Origin: an uncultured Opitutia bacterium
GTDB lineage: Bacteria; Verrucomicrobiota; Verrucomicrobiia; Opitutales; Opitutaceae
DNA length: 57,720 bases
Assembly: GCA_903873805.1 (NCBI GenBank)
Contig: CAIQQB010000046.1
Coordinates: 1 to 57,720 of the forward strand
Direction of reading: 5' to 3'
The notes beneath the pieces were generated by a model, which ran no database searches, was not told where the DNA came from, and was given only the letters and a program-made list of their open reading frames with translations. Below, piece by piece: positions 53,366 through 57,720 of the stretch (positions are counted from its first letter, which is position 1; each line of letters opens with the position of its first letter). Both the position numbers and the translations under genes were made by a program.

Positions 53366-54031
53366 ATGGAGGATGTCCTGCATGTCACGCTTTTCACCGT
53401 CGCGGTCGCGACGCTGAGCACGCTGCTCATCCTCCCTGGCGGTCTCGCGCTCGGCTGGCTGCTGGCGCGCCGGCAGTGGCCAGGCAAGGCGCTCGTCGAA
53501 ACCCTTGTCGCCCTGCCCCTGGTCATCCCGCCGGTCGCCACCGGGCTGATCCTGCTGAAACTGTTCGGGCGGCGCGGCGTGCTCGGCCGGTTTTTTGAAC
53601 AGACGCTCGGCATCGAGATCGTGTTCACCTGGAAGGCCGTCGTGCTTGCCACCGCCGTCATGTCGTTTCCGCTGCTGGTGCGCACCGCGCGCGTCGCCTT
53701 CGAGGAGGTCAATCCGCGGCTGGAGCAGGTCGCGCGCACGCTGGGCGCCGGTCCCTGGCGCGTGTTTCTCACCATCACGCTGCCGCTGGCCCGGCGCGGG
53801 CTGCTCGCCGGTTGTGTCCTCGCGTTCGCACGTGCGTTGGGTGAATTCGGCGCGACCATCATGGTCGCCGGTTACATCCCCGGCCAGACCGGCACGCTCT
53901 CGCTCGGCATCTACCACCTGGTCCAGCTCGGACAGGACGGCCCGGCGTTCGTCCTGCTGGCGATCTCCGTCACCATCGCGTTCGCCGCGGTCTGGCTGAG
54001 CGAGCGGCTGGTGCGGAGGCGCCACGCATGA
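53366..54031 (+). CDS. modB: molybdate ABC transporter permease
   Basis: The product is 221 residues from ATG 53366 with five membrane helices. The ModB signature is clear: TLFTVAVATLSTLLILPGGLALGWLLAR, then LVALPLVIPPVATGLILL, and the EAA-type loop ARTLGAGPWRVFLTITLPLARRGLLAG. GEFGATIMVAGYIPGQTGTL is diagnostic. Its stop overlaps modC in ATGA. No modA lies upstream, so the binding protein is elsewhere. Molybdate import would serve the molybdoenzyme at 5.3-9.1 kb, among others. Confidence 0.94.
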   Translation: MEDVLHVTLFTVAVATLSTLLILPGGLALGWLLARRQWPGKALVETLVALPLVIPPVATGLILLKLFGRRGVLGRFFEQTLGIEIVFTWKAVVLATAVMSFPLLVRTARVAFEEVNPRLEQVARTLGAGPWRVFLTITLPLARRGLLAGCVLAFARALGEFGATIMVAGYIPGQTGTLSLGIYHLVQLGQDGPAFVLLAISVTIAFAAVWLSERLVRRRHA

Positions 54032-54756
54032 GCCTGGTTTTCCAAAACGTGCAGCTGCACGCGGGTTCCTTCGGGTTTGAGCTCAATGCCGAGCTGGGGG
54101 CCCGGGCCACCGGCGTCTTTGGTCCGTCCGGCGCCGGCAAGACCACTCTGCTCGAGATCGTCGCCGGTCTGCGCCGGCCCGACGCCGGCACCGTGCGGCT
54201 TGGCGACACGGTCCTCACCGACGTGGCACGCGGCGTGCATCTGCCGCCCGAGCAGCGGCGCATCGGATACGTGCCGCAGGACGGCGCGCTGTTCCCCCAT
54301 CTGGACGTCGCGCACAATTTGCGCTACGGCCGGCGCCATCCGCCCGCGGCCGACGCACCCGTCTCGTTCGACCAGGTCTGCGCGGTGCTCGACCTCACGG
54401 GACTCACCGGGCGGCGGATCGATGGGCTTTCCGGCGGCGAGCGCCAGCGCGTGGCACTCGGCCGGGCCCTGCTCGCCGCTCCGCGGCTGCTGCTGCTCGA
54501 CGAACCGCTTGCGAGCCTCGATGCCGAACGCAAAGCAACGATTCTGCCCTACCTGCAGCGCGTCCGGGAGGAGTTCGGCGTGCCTCTGCTCTATGTGAGC
54601 CACATTCCGGGGGAGCTGCTCACCCTTTGCGACGACCTGTTGGTGTTCGCCGCCGGCCGGCTCAGCGTCCGGGGCGCCCCCGCCAGCCTGTTCGAGGAGA
54701 CCACCGAGCCCCACTTCCGCCTGCGCGGCGACGCCGGAAGCGGGGCGACGCAATAG
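54028..54756 (+). CDS. modC: molybdate ABC transporter ATP-binding protein, short form
   Basis: The product is 242 residues. ABC motifs are in order: Walker A GPSGAGKTTLLE near residue 31, Q-loop YVPQDGALFPHL, signature LSGGERQRVALGRALL, Walker B LLLLDEPLASLD, and switch His YVSHIPGE. Typical ModC proteins are about 350 residues with a C-terminal Mop/TOBE pair that senses molybdate. Here the protein ends after the ATPase domain, so the molybdate-dependent trans-inhibition site is missing. It overlaps modB by four bases. Confidence 0.9.
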   Translation: MSLVFQNVQLHAGSFGFELNAELGARATGVFGPSGAGKTTLLEIVAGLRRPDAGTVRLGDTVLTDVARGVHLPPEQRRIGYVPQDGALFPHLDVAHNLRYGRRHPPAADAPVSFDQVCAVLDLTGLTGRRIDGLSGGERQRVALGRALLAAPRLLLLDEPLASLDAERKATILPYLQRVREEFGVPLLYVSHIPGELLTLCDDLLVFAAGRLSVRGAPASLFEETTEPHFRLRGDAGSGATQ

Positions 54757-54771
54757 AAAACCAAATGCATG

Positions 54772-55075
54772 CCCCCCCCCCGCGGATCACGCGGATGAAC
54801 GCAGATGATATAGACCCGCCTTAGCCTTGCGCAGAGCAAAGCCGGCCGTTGATTCCACCGACGCGACAGACGAGCAAATCTCCATGAACGATTGTTCCCG
54901 AACGGCCAGTTAGGCGCTGAAGCTGCAGATCGGCGAATCAAGCTCGATCGTCCGACTGTAGGCCAGGTCGCTGACCTGGCTTCGTTTCTCGGAGCCAGCT
55001 CAACGAGCTGGCGTGCAAAAACCCGGCCAATGCGGTGGTTAAAATTTCGCCATCCGCGCCCATCCGCGGGATTCG
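54772..55075. repeat. composite repeat-rich intergenic region
   Basis: This region begins with a run of ten C (54772-54781), then imperfect tandem units around ACGCGGATGA (54782-54808). It ends near 55050-55075 with related units in inverted orientation (CCATCCGCG, CATCCGCGGG, TTCGCGGG). These flanks form a loose inverted pair about 290 bases apart, as in a degenerate miniature element. A GTAG-headed repeat pair lies inside. No gene is seen in the region. Confidence 0.55.
54958..55014. repeat. palindromic repeat pair with intact GTAG head
   Basis: GTAG (54958-54961) precedes a perfect eight-pair stem GCCAGGTC/GACCTGGC with GCT loop. A second perfect stem GCCAGCTC/GAGCTGGC with AAC loop follows, with GTGC in place of the usual CTAC tail. 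Confidence 0.75.
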
Positions 55076-55093
55076 CGGGAGAATCTGCTTCCT

Positions 55094-55894
55094 TCAGGCT
55101 ATAGCCGCCGGCCGCTGTCGGACCGTCAGCAATTCGCAGCGGTTGGCGCGCCGGGCGACAGGATCGTACTCCACCACCACGCCGGAGAGTCGCACGTCGG
55201 CCTCCGCCACCTCGAATTTCCGCGGCATGCCGTCGAGAAACCGCGCCAGCACCGGCTGCACCGCCCGGCCCAGCACGCTGGCATACGGCCCGGTCATTCC
55301 GGCGTCGCAGAGAAACGCCGTGCCCTGCGGCAGCACGGCGGCGTCCGCCGTGGGCACATGCGTGTGCGTGCCCACGACCGCCACCGCCCGCCCGTCAAGG
55401 TGCCAGCCCATCGCCTGCTTTTCACTCGTCGCCTCGGCGTGGATTTCCACGAAGAACCCATCCGCCGCTCCCGCGAGCCGCGTCAGCATCGCCGCCGAGG
55501 TGAGAAACGGGCAGTCGGACTTGAGGTTGAGATACTGCCGGCCGAGCACCGTGAAGACCGCGAGCCGGAAGCCTTTCACGTCCACGATGACATGATCGCG
55601 GCCCGGACACACCACGGGCAGGTTGGCGGGTCGGCAGACGCGGTCAAAGCCGCCAATCTCCGTCTCCCAGCCGCGCTGGTCCCAGACATGGTCGCCGAGG
55701 GTGATGACATCGACCCCCGCCCCGAGGATAGCCCGGGCGATGGACGCGTTGATGCCCGATCCGGCGGCGGCGTTCTCGGCGTTGGCGATGACGGCGTCGA
55801 GCCCGAGCTCGGCCCGCAGCCGCGGCACCTCCGTCACCACGATGTCCCGGCCCGGCCGGCCGACGATGTCGCCAATGAAAAGAAGCTTGAGCAT
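55094..55894 (-). CDS. YmdB-type (TIGR00282) metallophosphoesterase
   Basis: The product is 266 residues from ATG 55894. Metallophosphoesterase motifs are present: LFIGDIVGRPGRDIV, then IANAENAAAGSGI, then ITLGDHVWDQR, and HAEATSEKQAMGWHLDGRAVAVVGTHTHVPTAD with the metal-binding THTH. YmdB homologues hydrolyse 2',3'-cyclic nucleotide monophosphates. The frame before 55894 adds only twelve non-conserved residues. It lies on the same strand and 66 bases downstream of adenosine deaminase. Confidence 0.94.
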   Translation of the reverse strand: MLKLLFIGDIVGRPGRDIVVTEVPRLRAELGLDAVIANAENAAAGSGINASIARAILGAGVDVITLGDHVWDQRGWETEIGGFDRVCRPANLPVVCPGRDHVIVDVKGFRLAVFTVLGRQYLNLKSDCPFLTSAAMLTRLAGAADGFFVEIHAEATSEKQAMGWHLDGRAVAVVGTHTHVPTADAAVLPQGTAFLCDAGMTGPYASVLGRAVQPVLARFLDGMPRKFEVAEADVRLSGVVVEYDPVARRANRCELLTVRQRPAAIA

Positions 55895-55960
55895 CCCGTC
55901 AGGCTGCGCCGGTCGGAGGGCGTCTGCCAACCGAAAAGGCGCCAGTCCGCCGCGCCCCGG

Positions 55961-56974
55961 TCAGGCCGGCACAACCAGGTTGGCCGCGGCGAGACGGCCG
56001 ATCTCGCCGAGCATGGTCCACCGCAGGTCCGCCGGCACGTCAGCCACTTCCCAGCCGTTCCTGGCCACCTGCGCGAGCTCGGCGCGTGTGAAGCTGAGTT
56101 CGGCGGCCAGCGTCGCGTATTCCTCGGTGAGGGTGTTGCCGAAACAGAGCGGATCGTCGGTGCTCACCGTGCAGCGGACGCCCGCCTGCATCAGCCGCCG
56201 CAGCGGGTGATCCGCCATCGATGGCACCACCTGCAGACCCATGTTGCTGATCGGGCAGACGTCAAAGGTCACCCCGCGCTCCACGGCCAGGCGTACGACC
56301 GCCGGATCCTCGATCGCGCGCACACCGTGCTGGATGCGGGTCACGCCCAGCACCTCGATGGCTTCGCGCACGCGGTGCGGCCCGTCAAACTCGCCCGCGT
56401 GGCATTTGAGAATCTTCCCCGCCGTCCGTAGTCGGGACCAAACCTCCGCCGTCCCGGGTTCCGTCGGCATCACCTCGAAGCCGTGCAGGTCGACGCCCGC
56501 CAGTCCCTCCCAGTTCGCCAGATCGTCGATGACCGGGCGCAGGTCACCCGCGAGGTCGCTGCGCAGCATCCCGGCAAAGATCCGCACCTCCAGGCCCGCT
56601 GGCACCGCCGCCCGGATGGCCGCAATGATCTCCCGCCCGGGCACCCCGATAAACTTCGAGACCGGCAGGTGAAAGCTCGTCTCCACGTAACGCACGTTCT
56701 GCGCAAGATGGCCGGCAAACATCACCTTCGTCGCCTCGTAATAACGCTCCGCCGAGGTGAACCAGGGCAGCGCCGCATCGAGCAGAATGTGTTCGAATTC
56801 GGGAAACGTTGCGTACCGGTAGCTGCGCCGGCGGAACGGCGGATCCGCCGGAAACTGCTCCGGCCGCCACGCCGTCAGCAACCCGTACGGCAGCGCGCCC
56901 TCGACGTGAAGATGCGTCTCGGTCTTCGGCAACGCCTGGATGAAATCGGCCAGCGTGGAATCGGTGGCGGGCAT
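55961..56974 (-). CDS. add: adenosine deaminase family protein
   Basis: The enzyme converts adenosine (or a related aminopurine) to inosine. The product is 337 residues. Zinc and catalytic motifs are visible: [12 protein letters not shown] (HxH, near residue 20), [10 protein letters not shown] (HAGE, catalytic Glu), [11 protein letters not shown] and [10 protein letters not shown] (Asp pair). Length fits the ADA family. Adenine deaminase of the same fold is possible because the two are hard to separate by eye. Position beside a cyclic-nucleotide phosphodiesterase suggests nucleotide salvage. Confidence 0.9.
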   Translation of the reverse strand: MPATDSTLADFIQALPKTETHLHVEGALPYGLLTAWRPEQFPADPPFRRRSYRYATFPEFEHILLDAALPWFTSAERYYEATKVMFAGHLAQNVRYVETSFHLPVSKFIGVPGREIIAAIRAAVPAGLEVRIFAGMLRSDLAGDLRPVIDDLANWEGLAGVDLHGFEVMPTEPGTAEVWSRLRTAGKILKCHAGEFDGPHRVREAIEVLGVTRIQHGVRAIEDPAVVRLAVERGVTFDVCPISNMGLQVVPSMADHPLRRLMQAGVRCTVSTDDPLCFGNTLTEEYATLAAELSFTRAELAQVARNGWEVADVPADLRWTMLGEIGRLAAANLVVPA

Positions 56975-57042
56975 AATCGAAGCATGTAGCGAAAGGCCGG
57001 CATGAAAAACAAATTCTCATCCCACCGGCTGCGTCCGAAGTT

Positions 57043-57103
57043 ATGTCGGGGCGGCGTTCGCCTCTGCCTAGCCGAACCGGGCGTCCGCCAGGAACGCTCC
57101 TAC
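57043..57103. repeat. degenerate palindromic repeat pair at the mpl 3' end
   Basis: A GC-rich hairpin (GGGGCG...CGCCTCTGCC, 57047-57068) is followed by a weaker one (GGGCGTCC / GGAACGCTC) ending in CTAC at 57100-57103. Read on the minus strand this tail is GTAG, whose TAG is the stop codon of mpl. Confidence 0.5.
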
Positions 57104-57720
57104 GCTCTGGCCGCCGTCACATACTGGCCGATGATGCCGTCGAAACTACCGTTGGTGAAGAATGCCACGACCCGCGGCGGTCCACCGGCCGGAGGGGGCA
57201 GCGTCGACGCGCGCAGTTGGGCCAGCAGCGCGGCGTTGCCCGCAAACCACCGGGCGGTCACGCCCTGCGTCTCCAGCTGCTGGGCGACCGCCTTGGGGTC
57301 AAAGCGCTCCTCGTCCTTCAGCTTTTCGGCCCGGCTGACGGCCCCGAGATAAACCTCGTCAGCCAACCCGAGCGCCCGCAGGAATCCGGCCTGCAGCGCC
57401 TTGGTCCGCGCCGTGTTGCTCCGCGGTTCGAACACCGCCGTGAGCGTCGCTCCGGGAAACCGCGCCCGGAATGAGTGCAGCGTCTCGGCCAGCGCCGTCG
57501 GGTGGTGCCCGAAGTCCTCGATCACGGTGAGCGCCGGCGTCGCCAGCAGGATTTCCTGGCGGCGCTTGACACCGCGAAACACCGCGAGGGCGTCGAGCCT
57601 CAGCCCCGTCGGATCGGCCGCTGTAGCCGGGGTCGCTGACCCCGGTGATTTGTCACCCATTGGGTTACAAACCGCTTTGGGCGGAGTGGCCGGGGTGAGT
57701 GGGGTGGAGCGCGTTGACCC
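57100..57720 (-). CDS. mpl: UDP-N-acetylmuramate:tripeptide ligase (Mpl), 3' part
   Basis: Mpl recycles murein by joining L-Ala-D-Glu-meso-DAP to UDP-MurNAc. The frame is open to the window edge, giving 206 residues of the C-terminal part. Signature segments are FRGVKRRQEIL, then VIEDFGHHPTALAETL (the DDFAHHPTA motif) and TAVFEPRSNTARTKALQ, FFTNGSFDGI. Before FRGVKRRQ, where the family has a continuous substrate-domain helix, lies a low-complexity insert (PKAVCNPMGDK, GSATPATA) encoded by repeat DNA at 57623-57678. An ATG inside the repeat (57660) is not the start. Confidence 0.9.
   Translation of the reverse strand, partial: GSTRSTPLTPATPPKAVCNPMGDKSPGSATPATAADPTGLRLDALAVFRGVKRRQEILLATPALTVIEDFGHHPTALAETLHSFRARFPGATLTAVFEPRSNTARTKALQAGFLRALGLADEVYLGAVSRAEKLKDEERFDPKAVAQQLETQGVTARWFAGNAALLAQLRASTLPPPAGGPPRVVAFFTNGSFDGIIGQYVTAARA
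57623..57678. repeat. GTAG hairpin plus CCAATGG palindrome inside mpl
   Basis: GTAG (57623-57626) and a perfect eight-pair stem CCGGGGTC/GACCCCGG (loop GCT) are joined at once to the palindrome around CCCATTGGG (57649-57678) that also occurs in the methyltransferase gene. The block is in frame with mpl on the minus strand. Any partner unit lies toward or beyond the window edge. Confidence 0.8.

Overview
The window is about 57.7 kb of GC-rich (roughly 65 percent by eye) bacterial chromosome, densely coded on both strands. Gene content points to Verrucomicrobiota, most likely an Opitutaceae-type organism. The signs are the mix of exported GH51 and GH27 glycosidases, a PmoA-like DUF6807 protein, a DUF6580 membrane protein, a caa3-type oxidase cluster, and many short GTAG-headed palindromic repeats between genes. 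This assignment is an inference from gene content; no rRNA or tRNA gene was seen that could anchor it.

Layout. 0-1.0 kb is the right part of an IS21-family element (istB plus terminal repeats) inserted into an already decayed AraC/GyrI-type regulator. 2.0-4.9 kb holds small exported or stress-type proteins (a helical secreted protein, an LTxxQ-like protein, a PRC-barrel protein, a repeat peptide, a proline-rich secreted protein). 5.3-9.1 kb is a three-gene molybdenum aldehyde oxidoreductase of the PaoABC type, followed by queA, a YceI protein, a TPR protein and small membrane or propeller genes. 12.5-15.9 kb is the cell-shape operon mreC-mreD-mrdA. 16-25.7 kb carries a LolA-like/trypsin-like pair, a DsbA-like protein, an AsmA-like protein, a PduO-type cobalamin adenosyltransferase, an arabinofuranosidase, an alpha-galactosidase (apparent frameshift) and a DUF6580 protein.

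26-40.4 kb is an energy block: pyruvate carboxylase, then on the same strand the caa3 cytochrome oxidase genes ctaC-D-E-F with ctaG, a divergent azurin-like lipoprotein, and a second minus-strand group (heme A synthase, heme O synthase, DUF420/CtaM-like). Divergent from that group are a CusF-SCO1 copper chaperone fusion and a histidine-motif membrane protein. Together these cover synthesis, heme supply, copper loading and possible electron donation for one terminal oxidase. 40.4-57.7 kb is mixed: an OppA-like lipoprotein, a coiled-coil membrane protein, PhoH, methyltransferases, an aldo/keto reductase, DUF6807 and MFS genes, an orphan AraF, modBC without modA, a YmdB-type phosphodiesterase, adenosine deaminase and the 3' part of mpl.

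The most unusual signal is the repeats. Paired hairpins with GTAG/GGAG heads and CTAC tails recur with different stem sequences but constant architecture. A second palindrome family appears twice between genes. A third repeat lies in the same reading frame inside two unrelated enzymes. One GTAG-type pair also lies inside a membrane protein gene.
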